From positions 1 through 64,000 of the forward strand of contig DATEFW010000024.1 of the NCBI GenBank assembly GCA_035280425.1: DNA of 64,000 bases, read 5' to 3'. This stretch comes from QHXW01 sp035280425 (GTDB taxonomy: Bacteria > Acidobacteriota > Terriglobia > Bryobacterales > Bryobacteraceae). Shown here piece by piece: positions 1-8,898 of the stretch; positions within the stretch are counted from its first letter, which is position 1, and each line of letters begins with the position of its first letter. Both the position numbers and the translations under genes were made by a program. The notes below the pieces were generated by a model. It ran no database searches. It was not told where the DNA came from and saw only the letters and a list, made by a program, of their open reading frames with translations.

Positions 1-1364
1 AACCCGGCGCCAATGCTCCGCGTGTGCTGATCGCCGACGATCAGCCCGATGTGCTCGAAGCCCTGCGCCTGCTGCTCAAAAACGAGGGTTTTCAAATTGA
101 GCTGGTCTCTTCCCCGGCGGGCGTGCTGAATGCCGTCGACGCGCGCGAGTTCGATGTCGTTCTAATGGACCTGAATTACGCCCGCGACACCACCTCCGGC
201 CAGGAAGGTCTGGATCTGCTTTCCAAGTTGCAGTCGATCGACAGCACGCTGCCCGTAGTCGTTATGACCGCGTGGTCGAGCGTGAAAGTTGCCGTCGAAG
301 CCATGCGCCGCGGCGCGCGCGACTTCATCCAAAAACCCTGGGAGAACGAGCGGCTGCTCACCATCCTGCGCACCCAGATCGAGCTGAGCCGCGCGCTGCG
401 CAAAGGCCTGCGCCTGGAGGCCGAAAACCGCCTGCTGCGCGGCCCCGAGCGGCCCACTCTCATCGCCGAGTCGCTCGCCATGCAGCCGGTGCTGCGTCTG
501 ATCGCCAACGTCGGACCCTCCGACGCAAATGTCCTGATCAGCGGCGAGCCGGGCACAGGCAAGGAAGTCGTCGCCCAGACGCTGCACGCAATATCGCCGC
601 GCGCCGGCAAGCCCATGGTCACTGTGAATGCCGGCGGGCTGCCCGAAGGCGTGTTTGAAAGCGAGCTGTTCGGCCACGTGCGCGGCGCATTCACCGACGC
701 CAAGGCCGATCGCGTGGGCCGTTTCGAGCTGGCCGACGGCAGCACGCTGTTTCTCGACGAGATCGCCAACATCAGCGCCGCCCAGCAGGCCAAGCTCTTG
801 CGCGTGCTCCAGACCGGCGAGCTCGAGCGCGTGGGCTCCTCGCGCACGCGTCAGGTCGATGTGCGCATCATTTCCGCTACCAATGCCGATTTGAACGGCG
901 AGGTCCAGGCGGGGCGCTTCCGCGCCGATCTCCAGTTCCGTTTGAATACTATCGAAATCCATCTGCCGCCGCTGCGCGACCGCCGCGAGGATATTCCGCT
1001 GCTCGCCGCGCATTTCCTCGGCCGCCATGCCCAGCGCTACCGCAAGCCGCTGGGCGCATTCGATCCTGCCGCCATGCAGGCGCTGCTCGATCATCCCTGG
1101 CCGGGCAATATTCGCGAGCTCGATCATGCCGTCGAGCGTTCGGTGCTGATGGCTCAGGGCGATATGGTAAAAGCCGGAGATCTGGGCCTCCGCCAGGCCC
1201 GCGACGGAGCGCCGCGTCTCGAAGACATGAGTCTCGAGGAGGTCGAATGCTCGCTCATCAAGAAAGCGCTGGCGCGTTTTGATGGAAACGTGAGCCACGC
1301 CGCGAAAGCTTTGGGTTTAAGCCGCAGCGCGCTTTATCGCCGCCTTCAACGCTTCGGCTTATGA
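1..1364 (+). CDS. NtrC-family sigma54-dependent response regulator (5' end outside window)
   Basis: Two-component transcription activator. The frame is open from the window edge (codons P-G-A-N-A-P-R precede V-L-I-A-D-D), so the N-terminus lies upstream and the GTG at 24 is not the true start. Receiver domain: acidic ADD pocket, phospho-acceptor Asp in LMDLNYARD, then MTAW and the conserved Lys in QKPW. AAA+ domain: Walker A GEPGTGKE, Walker B LFLDEI, and the sigma54-contacting loop reads GAFTDA rather than the canonical GAFTGA. A Fis-type helix-turn-helix closes the protein (HAAKALGLSRSALYRRL). The stop overlaps the kinase start by four bases (ATGA), so the two form a co-translated pair. Function as an enhancer-binding protein is well supported; its targets are unknown. 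Confidence 0.9.
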   Translation, partial: PGANAPRVLIADDQPDVLEALRLLLKNEGFQIELVSSPAGVLNAVDAREFDVVLMDLNYARDTTSGQEGLDLLSKLQSIDSTLPVVVMTAWSSVKVAVEAMRRGARDFIQKPWENERLLTILRTQIELSRALRKGLRLEAENRLLRGPERPTLIAESLAMQPVLRLIANVGPSDANVLISGEPGTGKEVVAQTLHAISPRAGKPMVTVNAGGLPEGVFESELFGHVRGAFTDAKADRVGRFELADGSTLFLDEIANISAAQQAKLLRVLQTGELERVGSSRTRQVDVRIISATNADLNGEVQAGRFRADLQFRLNTIEIHLPPLRDRREDIPLLAAHFLGRHAQRYRKPLGAFDPAAMQALLDHPWPGNIRELDHAVERSVLMAQGDMVKAGDLGLRQARDGAPRLEDMSLEEVECSLIKKALARFDGNVSHAAKALGLSRSALYRRLQRFGL

Positions 1365-2692
1365 CCGCCAGGAGCCGGCGCCACCGGATGTATTACGAGC
1401 GCCGGATCTTCCTCCTCGCCATGCTGGCCGGCCTGCCCGGCTCGGCAGTTGCGCTCATCATGCTCTGGATGGGCAATCACGCCCCTAAAGAACAATGGAC
1501 GTTAACCGTGCTGATCGTGGGCTGCTGGTGGGGTTTTGCCGCGGCCGTGCGCGAGCGCGTTGTGTTTCCGCTGCGCACGTTCTCCAATCTCCTCGCCGCT
1601 TTGCAGGAAGGCGATTTTTCCGTCCGCGCCCGCGAGGCCAATCCCGAAGACGCGCTGGGCGAAGTCATGCTCCAGGTCAACTCCATGAGCGAAACCTTGC
1701 GCGAGCAGCGTCTCGGTGCGCTCGAAGCCACCACCCTGCTGCGCAAAGTCATGGAAGAGATCGACGTCGCGATTTTCGCTTTCGACAGCGAGCGCCGGCT
1801 GCGCCTCGTCAACCGCGCGGGCGAGAAACTGCTGGCCAAGTCCGCCGAGCGCCTGCAGGGATTGACGGCCGAAGAATTGGGATTGGAGGAGTCGCTGGCC
1901 GGTGAGCCGGCGCGCATTCTGCAAACTACGTTTCCGAGCGGTCCCGGCCGCTGGGGCATGCGCCGCAGCATGTTTCGCGAGCACGGGCTGCCTATGCAAC
2001 TGGTGGTCATCAGCGATCTCACCCGCCCCCTGCGCGAAGAAGAGCTGCAAGCCTGGCAGCGCCTCGTCCGCGTGCTGGGCCACGAGTTGAACAATTCGCT
2101 CACGCCGATCAAGTCCATAGCCGGCAGCCTCGAAAGCATGGTCGCGAGCGAGCCCTTGCCGTCGGACTGGCAGGAGGACATGCGGCGCGGGCTGGCCGTG
2201 ATCTCCGCGCGCTCCGAAGCTCTGAGCCGCTTCATCGGCGCTTATGCGCGGCTTGCCAAGCTGCCGCGCCCCACGCTCGCTCCGCTCCAGATAGAGGAAT
2301 GGATCCGCCGCGTCGTCGGACTGGAAACGCGCCTGCGCGTGGCCGTCGAAGCCGGTCCCAACCTCGTGATCCACGGCGATGCCGATCAGCTCGAGCAGGT
2401 CTTGATTAACCTGCTCCGCAATGCGACCGATGCAGCGCTCGAAACCGGCGGCGGCGTGCGCGTCGGCTGGCGCAAGAACGCCAGCTATGTCGAAATCAAA
2501 GTGGAAGACGACGGTCCCGGCCTTTCGAACACCGGCAACTTGTTTGTCCCGTTCTTTACTACCAAGCCCGGCGGCTCCGGCATCGGCCTCGTGCTGAGCC
2601 GGCAGATCGCTGAGGCCCACGGCGGCGCTTTGACGCTCGAGAATCGCCGCAACGCGCCGGGCTGCGAAGCGCGCCTGCGGCTGCCGATCTAA
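1361..2692 (+). CDS. NtrY-like sensor histidine kinase
   Basis: Membrane sensor kinase partnered with the preceding response regulator (four-base overlap). Two hydrophobic segments lie in roughly the first 65 residues with almost no periplasmic loop between them, so it probably senses within or near the membrane. A HAMP-like region follows (FPLRTFSNLLAALQEGDF), then a PAS-like segment, then a DHp helix with the phospho-acceptor in LGHELNNSLTPIKS. The HATPase part shows the N box INLLRNATDAA, G1 VEDDGPGL and G2 GGSGIGLVLS. The HELNN form of the H box is typical of NtrY/NtrB-like kinases. The signal is unknown. An internal ATG ten codons in is a possible alternative start. Confidence 0.88.
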   Translation: MTARSRRHRMYYERRIFLLAMLAGLPGSAVALIMLWMGNHAPKEQWTLTVLIVGCWWGFAAAVRERVVFPLRTFSNLLAALQEGDFSVRAREANPEDALGEVMLQVNSMSETLREQRLGALEATTLLRKVMEEIDVAIFAFDSERRLRLVNRAGEKLLAKSAERLQGLTAEELGLEESLAGEPARILQTTFPSGPGRWGMRRSMFREHGLPMQLVVISDLTRPLREEELQAWQRLVRVLGHELNNSLTPIKSIAGSLESMVASEPLPSDWQEDMRRGLAVISARSEALSRFIGAYARLAKLPRPTLAPLQIEEWIRRVVGLETRLRVAVEAGPNLVIHGDADQLEQVLINLLRNATDAALETGGGVRVGWRKNASYVEIKVEDDGPGLSNTGNLFVPFFTTKPGGSGIGLVLSRQIAEAHGGALTLENRRNAPGCEARLRLPI

Positions 2693-2702
2693 ATCACGCC
2701 GC

Positions 2703-3578
2703 CTAAAACAGAATCGACGGAAGCCATGCGCCCGCGGGATGGCTGTAAAGTCCGGTAGTCATCAGAGTCATTGGCTGGACCACGCGAAGCCCGTTCGCCA
2801 GGCACCATTGAAACAGCGCGCTGTTTCTGGTGGGAACAAGAATTCCCGGCCCTCCGAAGGACTCCGCCGAGGCGATCAGCGCCTTGAGATCCGGATTTGT
2901 CTCCGCCGTCGCGTGGCCGAAGAAAGCGAGTGATGTGGCGTACCCGGTAATCCGGCCCGCGCGTTCCACCACGACGGCCGTTCCCTGCTGGATTGCGTCT
3001 TCCAATTCGCGCCCGCGGTCAAAGCCGTGCACCCGCTGTGCGAGCGCGTTGCACCCGGGAACATCCGACGCTTTCGCAGACCGCACCGCGCAGCCCGGCA
3101 CGTCGCGTTGCCGCGTCCGCCCCTGCATGCATGCCAGCGGCTCGCGAATCTCGAAACCAAGGCCGGCATAAAGCGAGAGCGAGCGGTTATGAAATGCGGC
3201 CTGCACCAGCCGGACTCCCGCCGCGCCGCGCTCGCGCGCGCGATCCATCACCGTATCCATCAGCTTTCTCCCCGCGCCCCGGTTTTGCCGCTCGGGATCG
3301 ATCGTGATCGGCCCCACACCGGCGATCGCCGCGCGTTCATCCAGGCAATTGCTGCCCACGATGCGGCCGTCGGCTTCCGCCACGACGCAGTAAAAGCCCG
3401 GATGCGAGAACATCATCGAGAGTATGCCCACGGCCATTTCGGGCGCGGGAAAATCACATGGAAAACCGTGCGCTTCGTTGATGGTGTAAAACGCTTTGTA
3501 GCAGATTTCTCCGCAGATCGGTGCGTCCTGCGGCGCAGCCTTACGCAGCGACAATGCAGGACGCGGTTTTGGCGACAT
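2703..3578 (-). CDS. GNAT-family N-acetyltransferase, two-domain
   Basis: Probable acetyl-CoA dependent acetyltransferase of 291 aa. The N-terminal half carries a GNAT motif A, with the pyrophosphate-binding loop in PERQNRGAGRKLMD after the beta-strand ending GPITI. The C-terminal half, about residues 150-290, looks like a second, degenerate GNAT fold, an arrangement seen in many two-domain family members. A good ribosome site (GGGAGG, nine bases upstream) supports the ATG at 3578. It lies convergent to the kinase gene and divergent from the next gene. The substrate cannot be predicted. Confidence 0.8.
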   Translation of the reverse strand: MSPKPRPALSLRKAAPQDAPICGEICYKAFYTINEAHGFPCDFPAPEMAVGILSMMFSHPGFYCVVAEADGRIVGSNCLDERAAIAGVGPITIDPERQNRGAGRKLMDTVMDRARERGAAGVRLVQAAFHNRSLSLYAGLGFEIREPLACMQGRTRQRDVPGCAVRSAKASDVPGCNALAQRVHGFDRGRELEDAIQQGTAVVVERAGRITGYATSLAFFGHATAETNPDLKALIASAESFGGPGILVPTRNSALFQWCLANGLRVVQPMTLMTTGLYSHPAGAWLPSILF

Positions 3579-3640
3579 TATGTTCGACCTCCCTTTGAAC
3601 GAACTCTTTTATTGTGGCATCGCCGCTGGTTTGAGCGCGA

Positions 3641-4270
3641 GTGAATCAGGATGCCGTGCGTGAAAGACAGCACGGCACATCGTCCGACGCCCTCCGCGAT
3701 ATAGTCGTTATAGTGCGCTACTTTCTTCGCCGCGGTGTGCCGGAGCCTTCCCGCATCCTGCTCATTGAAAGCGGCTCGCGCCACCTGACCGAAACGGTCA
3801 TTCCGCGCATCCGTTCGCATTTCGGCGACGCTGTGTCCATTGATCTGGTCACCTGTTTCCTGAAGGGTCCGGACGCGCTGGTCGGCAGCTCCACCCGCAT
3901 CTATAACGTCAATCATTACCCTACCAGCATGCGCCGCCTCCGGCTGCTCGGAAAATTGCGCGCCGAGCGCCACCCGGTAGCGGCCGTCGTTTGCTCGGGT
4001 GAACGCACTCTCGCACGCTGGAAATGGGTGCTGGTTGCGGCGCTTCCCGCAAAAGTTCTCGTCATCAACGAAAACGCAGATTATTTCTGGCTCGATCGCG
4101 GCCACTGGCCGGCCATCCGGCAGTTCGTGAAACACCGTGCCGGCCTGGCTGACGCCGGAATTATCCGTTCGCTTGCCCGGATCATTGCCTTTCCGTTCAC
4201 TTTTCTCTATTTGCTACTCTATGCAACGGCCGTGCATTTCCGGCGCGCCATATACCGAGGTTTCCGATGA
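3641..4270 (+). CDS. Hypothetical protein with C-terminal membrane segment
   Basis: Not recognised with confidence. The core starts RILLIESGSRHLTE and goes on to DLVTCFLKGPDAL, VCSGERTLARWKW and KVLVINENADYFWLDR. The alternating hydrophobic strands and loops resemble a Rossmann-like, glycosyltransferase-type fold, but no catalytic motif is clear. One strongly hydrophobic helix near the C-terminus (AFPFTFLYLLLYATAV) suggests membrane association. The annotated GTG at 3641 is the longest option; a GTG at 3713 (V-R-Y-F-L-R-R-G) is an equally plausible start and gives 185 aa. It overlaps the quinone reductase by four bases, so the two are probably co-expressed. Confidence 0.6.
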   Translation: MNQDAVRERQHGTSSDALRDIVVIVRYFLRRGVPEPSRILLIESGSRHLTETVIPRIRSHFGDAVSIDLVTCFLKGPDALVGSSTRIYNVNHYPTSMRRLRLLGKLRAERHPVAAVVCSGERTLARWKWVLVAALPAKVLVINENADYFWLDRGHWPAIRQFVKHRAGLADAGIIRSLARIIAFPFTFLYLLLYATAVHFRRAIYRGFR

Positions 4271-5235
4271 AGGCCATTCAGGTTCAAGAAGTCGGCGGTC
4301 CCGAGAAAATGCAGTTCGTCGATGTGCCCAAGCCCCAGCCCGGTCCCAAGCAGGCGCTGGTCAAGATCGCGGCGGCGGGCGTGAATTTCATCGATGTCTA
4401 TCACCGTATCGGCCTCTATAAGGCGGATCTGCCCATCACCCTCGGCATGGAGGGCGCCGGAACCGTAGAAGCTGTCGGACCGGACGTCACCGAGGTCCGG
4501 CCCGGAGATCGCGTCGCCTATGCCATGACGCGCGGCTCTTACGCCGAGTACGCCCTCGTCCCCGCCTGGCAACTGGTAAAAGTCCCCGATGGAATCGAGC
4601 TTTCGAGCGCCGCGGCCGCCATGCTGCAAGGCATGACCGCCCATTACCTCACCCACTCCACGTTCCCCCTGAAAGCCGGCCAGGCTTGTCTGGTCCATGC
4701 CGCGGCAGGCGGCGCCGGGCGGCTGATCGTCCAGATGGCAAAAATGCTCGGCGCCACCGTCTACGGCACCGTTTCGACCGATGCCAAAGCCGAGCTCGCG
4801 CGCCAGGCCGGCGCCGACGCCGTGATTTTCTATACCCGGCAGGATTTTGAAGCCGAGGTCAAACGTCTGACCGGCGGCAAAGGCCTCGACGTCATTTACG
4901 ATTCCGTCGGAGCTCCCACCTACCTGCAGGGATTGAATTGCCTGCGCCCTCGCGGGATGATGGTATTGTTCGGCCAGTCAGGCGGGAAGGTTCCCCCCAT
5001 CGACCCAACGATCCTGAATACCAAAGGCTCGTTGTTTCTGACCCGCCCCAGCCTGGCTCACCACTGCGCCACTCGCGAGGAGCTGTTATGGAGAGCGGGA
5101 GATGTGCTGCAGTGGGTGGCATCGGGAAAGCTGAAACTTGCCATCGTGCGGACCTATCCATTGGCCGAAGCAGCCCAGGCGCATCGCGATCTGGAATCCC
5201 GCGCCACCGCCGGCAAGCTGCTGTTAGCGCCATAG
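4267..5235 (+). CDS. NADPH:quinone oxidoreductase, zinc-independent MDR family
   Basis: Probable cytosolic one- or two-electron quinone or enal reductase of the medium-chain dehydrogenase/reductase superfamily. The GroES-like N-terminal domain has GVNFIDVYHRIGLY and GMEGAGTVEAVG. The Rossmann domain has the nucleotide motif AAAGGAGRLIVQMAK. The cysteines that bind structural and catalytic zinc in alcohol dehydrogenases are absent, which places it with QorA/zeta-crystallin. The length of 322 aa fits the family. It overlaps the preceding membrane-protein gene by ATGA, and the following kinase starts two bases after its stop. Confidence 0.9.
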   Translation: MKAIQVQEVGGPEKMQFVDVPKPQPGPKQALVKIAAAGVNFIDVYHRIGLYKADLPITLGMEGAGTVEAVGPDVTEVRPGDRVAYAMTRGSYAEYALVPAWQLVKVPDGIELSSAAAAMLQGMTAHYLTHSTFPLKAGQACLVHAAAGGAGRLIVQMAKMLGATVYGTVSTDAKAELARQAGADAVIFYTRQDFEAEVKRLTGGKGLDVIYDSVGAPTYLQGLNCLRPRGMMVLFGQSGGKVPPIDPTILNTKGSLFLTRPSLAHHCATREELLWRAGDVLQWVASGKLKLAIVRTYPLAEAAQAHRDLESRATAGKLLLAP

Positions 5236-5236
5236 C

Positions 5237-7135
5237 ATGCCTGAAGGTTCCACCAAGCGCGGCCGTTCTATCAAGACCATGAGCCTCCGCGCGCGCCTGA
5301 CTATCTGGTCGACCTTGATGATGGCGGTGATCGTCAGCGCTGTGGCCGCTTTGGATCTCGGACAAGAGATCCAGCACCAGTTTGCCACCACCAAAGAGCG
5401 AGCCGACTATTTCAAGGGCGCCGCGGTAGGCGTTGTGAACCGTATCCTGAACCGGCAGTCAAACCTGTCGTTATCGATCCGCGATGCATTGCAGCACGAT
5501 CCCAATCTGCCCGGCGATCTGCTGGATCTCATGTCCGCATCCAAGGTCCTGCTCGAAGTCGCAGTGTGCAACCCACAAGGCGAGATTCTGGCCGACAGCG
5601 AGCCGAAGCGCGTAGGTGTTGAGTTTCCACCTTACCCGAATTTCGATCCGCTGGTCGAAGGCAGCCTTTGGAAGAAATTATCCGTGCTGTTCGGTGAGTC
5701 ACGGTATTATCAGCTGGCGCAGGGGCTGGGAGTCGTGGGTCAGCCGCCCGACGTTTACGTCCGCGTCGTCGTCTATCCGCGGCTGATTCAGCAGGAGATG
5801 GTGCCGGTGCTGCTTTCGCACGCCGAGATCTCCGTAATCGCTCTCGGAGTCGCCATCCTGGTGGCCTTTCTCTTCTCAGCGGTGGCCTTTCGTCCCATCG
5901 GCCAGTTGAGCCGCTCGCTCGATCTGATGACTCGGGGCGAGTTTGAAAGTCAGGATGCGCTTTCCCCCGCGCCCGTGTCCAGCGACGAGTTCGGGATAGT
6001 CGCCTCGAAAGTCAATCTGCTCGGCCAGCGACTGCGCGGCGCGCAATACGACTTCTCCGATCTGCGCGGCAATTTCGAACGTCTGTTGAAAGACCTTGAA
6101 GATGCCGTTCTGGTTTTTGGCCGCGATCGCCGTCTGGTCGTCGCCGCGGGGAGCGTGGAAAGGTTTCTGGGACGTGATCGCTCCGAGTTGATCGGCAAGC
6201 AGCTTACGGAAATTTTTCCGGCCGACACCACCTTAGGCGTGTTCCTGCAGCAGGCGGCGCAGGCCGGAAACTCGTTTCGCAATCGCCGCGTGCCGATCGA
6301 AAACCAACCGAACGGGGCGTCCTCCCCGGTCATGGCTCTGGTTTCGGTCGATGTTCTCGAAACCTTGCAGACCACCGTGGGCGCAGGGCCGGGCGCGGGT
6401 TTGATGGTTCGGCTCCGCGATCCCGAAGCCACGCGCCAGATCAGCCGGCAACTGCAAGTAGCGGGCCGCCTCTCGGCCATCAGCCAGATTACCGGCGGCG
6501 TCGCTCACGAAGTGAAAAATCCTCTGAACGCTATCCTGATGCACGTCGAGCTGGCGCGCATGAAGCTGGCCAAAGGCGATAACAACCTCAGCCAGCAGAT
6601 GGATATCATCGCCAGTGAGATCGTGCGCCTCGACCGCGTGGTCAAGACCTTTCTGGACTTCAACAAACCCGTCGAGTTGCACCCCACCGACGTGCCGCTG
6701 GACTCCTTCGTCGAAGATCTGGCTGAGCTCGCCAGGCCGCTGGCCGAGACCTCTCACATTGAAATTTCAGTGGAACAGCAAAACGACGGCGCTTCGATTG
6801 GCGTCGACCGCGATTTATTCAAGCAGGCCATGCTCAACCTGGTGATGAACGCGATCGAAGCCATGCCGAATGGTGGCAATCTCCGGTTCGCATCGGGCGT
6901 GCACGGCGACAACGCCGAAATCAGCATCAGTGACACCGGATGCGGCATCCCGCCCGAAGTAAAGGACCGCATCTTCCGGTTGTATTTCACTACCAAGAAA
7001 AAAGGCTCGGGCATCGGCTTGGCCATGACGTACCGTGTCGTCCAGTTGCACGATGGTACAATTGAATTCAACAGCGAGCCCGGGAAAGGCGCCACGTTCA
7101 TCATCCGCATTCCCACGGCTGTTTCATCGAACTGA
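5237..7135 (+). CDS. Membrane-bound PAS-containing sensor histidine kinase
   Basis: A 632-residue sensor kinase. TM1 is near residues 25-42, an extracytoplasmic sensor region runs to about 195, and TM2 is near 197-220. A HAMP segment follows (FRPIGQLSRSLDLMTRGEF), then a PAS domain near 285-390 (DLEDAVLVFGRDRRLVV). The DHp helix has its phospho-acceptor in GGVAHEVKNPLNAIL near residue 425. The catalytic domain shows NLVMNAIEAMPNGG, DTGCGIP and KKGSGIGLAMTYRV. No response regulator is adjacent downstream, so its partner is either the NtrC-like protein at the window start or unlinked. An ATG at 5279 (M-S-L-R-A-R) is an alternative start. Confidence 0.88.
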   Translation: MPEGSTKRGRSIKTMSLRARLTIWSTLMMAVIVSAVAALDLGQEIQHQFATTKERADYFKGAAVGVVNRILNRQSNLSLSIRDALQHDPNLPGDLLDLMSASKVLLEVAVCNPQGEILADSEPKRVGVEFPPYPNFDPLVEGSLWKKLSVLFGESRYYQLAQGLGVVGQPPDVYVRVVVYPRLIQQEMVPVLLSHAEISVIALGVAILVAFLFSAVAFRPIGQLSRSLDLMTRGEFESQDALSPAPVSSDEFGIVASKVNLLGQRLRGAQYDFSDLRGNFERLLKDLEDAVLVFGRDRRLVVAAGSVERFLGRDRSELIGKQLTEIFPADTTLGVFLQQAAQAGNSFRNRRVPIENQPNGASSPVMALVSVDVLETLQTTVGAGPGAGLMVRLRDPEATRQISRQLQVAGRLSAISQITGGVAHEVKNPLNAILMHVELARMKLAKGDNNLSQQMDIIASEIVRLDRVVKTFLDFNKPVELHPTDVPLDSFVEDLAELARPLAETSHIEISVEQQNDGASIGVDRDLFKQAMLNLVMNAIEAMPNGGNLRFASGVHGDNAEISISDTGCGIPPEVKDRIFRLYFTTKKKGSGIGLAMTYRVVQLHDGTIEFNSEPGKGATFIIRIPTAVSSN

Positions 7136-7144
7136 GAAAGCCCC

Positions 7145-7786
7145 ATGTCGCGCGCTTCCGAGGTGATGATCGTGTTGCTGGCTTGTTCGCTGGCCGGCTG
7201 CGAGATGCGTCCTCTCAGGCACGCCAGCGCCAAGACACCGCCGGCTCCGGCTCCCGCCATTGCGGCAAAAGAACCGCCGGCTCCACAGCCGGCTCCTATG
7301 GAGCCGCTCTCGATTCCGCAAACGCAGGTGCAGCTGCCGGCTCCGCAGCCGATTGATCCGGATGCGTTGGCCACTCCGCCAACGCCAGTAGTGGCTGACG
7401 CCCCGCAGCAAAAGCCGCCGCGCCGTACCGCAGCACGCCATACCGCCCCGAATCCTGCTCCGGCCACTGCCAAGCCGGAGCCTGTCGAAACCGCTGACTC
7501 GCCGCCTCCCACCGAGCCCACGCGCCCTCGCATTGAGCCGGTAATGCCGGCCGACCAGCGCCGTCAGACCATCGAGGACATTGCTGCGCGTTTACAGGAC
7601 GTCGAACAGACCATCGGCCGGCTGCCGTCTCAGCACCTTTCCGATGGGGAGAAGGCGAGCGTTGAGCGTGTCAGATCCATGGTGGCCCTGTCGCGCCAGA
7701 CGCTCGATCGCGGTGATATCCAGCAGGCGGGCGAGCTCGCGGTTCGGGCGCTGCTTCTGGCGCAGGACCTGGTGCGTGGCAGGTAG
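7145..7786 (+). CDS. Proline-rich lipoprotein
   Basis: Predicted lipoprotein of 213 aa. A short basic N-terminus and hydrophobic stretch end in the lipobox LAGC at about residues 17-20, so Cys20 would be lipidated. Residues 25-135 are extremely Pro/Ala-rich (repeated PAP, PPAPQPAP), typical of a periplasm-spanning linker. The C-terminal 75 residues are a probable helical domain (QTIEDIAARLQDVEQTIG, then VERVRSMVALSRQTLDRGD). It starts ten bases after the kinase stop and overlaps the peptidase gene by about 11 bases, so it belongs to this transcription unit. No specific function can be assigned. Confidence 0.75.
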   Translation: MSRASEVMIVLLACSLAGCEMRPLRHASAKTPPAPAPAIAAKEPPAPQPAPMEPLSIPQTQVQLPAPQPIDPDALATPPTPVVADAPQQKPPRRTAARHTAPNPAPATAKPEPVETADSPPPTEPTRPRIEPVMPADQRRQTIEDIAARLQDVEQTIGRLPSQHLSDGEKASVERVRSMVALSRQTLDRGDIQQAGELAVRALLLAQDLVRGR

Positions 7787-8858
7787 TCCGTTCGCCGCCC
7801 GCCGCGAAGCGCTCCTGCGCCGGATCGCCCGACAAGAGCTGGACGCCCTCATCGTTACCTTCGGCCGGAACGTGCGCTATCTTACCGGATTCACCGGCAG
7901 CAACGGCCTTCTGTTGTTGAGCGGCAGCCGCGCGACTTTTTTCACCGATCCGCGCTACAAGATCCAGGCCGCGCGCGAGGTGGATTGTCCCGTTAAAGTG
8001 GCGACCGGACCGCTGCTCGCCGAGATAATCCCGGTGTGCAAACGCGCGAAAGCCCGCCGCATCGGCTTCGAAATGAGCCGCATGAGTTTCGCGGATTATC
8101 AGTTCCTCACTGAGCACCTGCCCTCGCGGGCATCGCTCGTCCCGCTCGCCGGCTGGATCGAGCAGCAGCGCATGGTGAAATCGAAGGAGGAGATTGCGCT
8201 CATTCGGAATTCGGTCGAAGCCAACTCCCGCGCATTCGAGCAGGCGGTCGCCCGCATTCGCCTGTCCATGCGCGAATCCGATCTTGCGGCGGAAATCGAC
8301 TATCGCATGCGGCGTCAGGGCGCCGAAGGGCCGGCGTTTGAGACCATCGTGGCTTCCGGTCCGCGCACCGCCTGGCCGCACGCCCAGCCCACCCACGATA
8401 AACTTCGCCCCAATGCGCTGCTGCTGGTCGATATGGGCTGCATGCTCGATGGGTACGCGAGCGACATGACACGCATGCTGTGTCCCGGCCGCCCGTCATC
8501 CCGTGTGAAGCGTGCCTATAACGCCGTGCTCGAAGCCCAGCTCGCCGCCATCGACGCCACCCGCGCCGGTGTCGCTGCCGCGGTGGTGGATCGTGCCGCG
8601 CGTCGCGTGCTCTCGGCCCATGGGCTGGCGCGTGCATTCGTTCACTCGACCGGCCACGGGCTCGGTCTCGAAATTCACGAGGAGCCCCGCCTGGGCAGGA
8701 AAAGCAAAACCGTGCTCCAGCCCGGAATGGCGGTCACCATCGAGCCGGGCGTCTATATCGAAGGCTTCGGCGGCATCCGCATTGAAGACACCGTCGTGGT
8801 CACGCAAAACGGCTGTGAAGTGCTGACGCCCACGCCGAAAGAGCTGCGGGTTCTCTAA
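7776..8858 (+). CDS. Xaa-Pro aminopeptidase / dipeptidase (peptidase M24B)
   Basis: Cytosolic metallopeptidase removing an N-terminal residue from X-Pro peptides. A creatinase-like N-terminal domain (DALIVTFGRNVRYLTGFTGS) precedes the pita-bread catalytic domain. The five metal ligands are visible: two Asp in LLVDMGCMLDGYASDMTRM, His in HSTGHGLGLEIHEEP, and two Glu in TIEPGVYIEGFGG and RIEDTVV. I place the start at the GTG at 7776, which gives 360 aa, the usual length. The longer open frame upstream is only the shifted reading of the lipoprotein gene. accB starts 40 bases downstream, the neighbourhood known from the pepQ-efp-accBC clusters of other bacteria. Confidence 0.92.
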   Translation: MAGSPFAARREALLRRIARQELDALIVTFGRNVRYLTGFTGSNGLLLLSGSRATFFTDPRYKIQAAREVDCPVKVATGPLLAEIIPVCKRAKARRIGFEMSRMSFADYQFLTEHLPSRASLVPLAGWIEQQRMVKSKEEIALIRNSVEANSRAFEQAVARIRLSMRESDLAAEIDYRMRRQGAEGPAFETIVASGPRTAWPHAQPTHDKLRPNALLLVDMGCMLDGYASDMTRMLCPGRPSSRVKRAYNAVLEAQLAAIDATRAGVAAAVVDRAARRVLSAHGLARAFVHSTGHGLGLEIHEEPRLGRKSKTVLQPGMAVTIEPGVYIEGFGGIRIEDTVVVTQNGCEVLTPTPKELRVL

Positions 8859-8898
8859 CGGACCGGCCCTGCTCGAATTCCTGTTAAGCTATTCCATT

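Noticed and set aside
162..1298. Long open frame antisense to the NtrC-type regulator
   Set aside because: GC-rich codon structure leaves antisense frames open by chance; the plus-strand protein has complete family motifs, the antisense one none.
3578..4135. 185-codon minus-strand frame opposite the hypothetical membrane protein
   Set aside because: It starts at the GNAT gene's own start position, has no ribosome site or motif, and the plus-strand frame is tied by ATGA to the next gene. The plus-strand assignment is itself only moderate.
7220..7540. Simple-sequence DNA repeat in the lipoprotein gene
   Set aside because: The repeated GCCGGCTCC-like units merely encode the Pro/Ala linker; no sign of an independent element.
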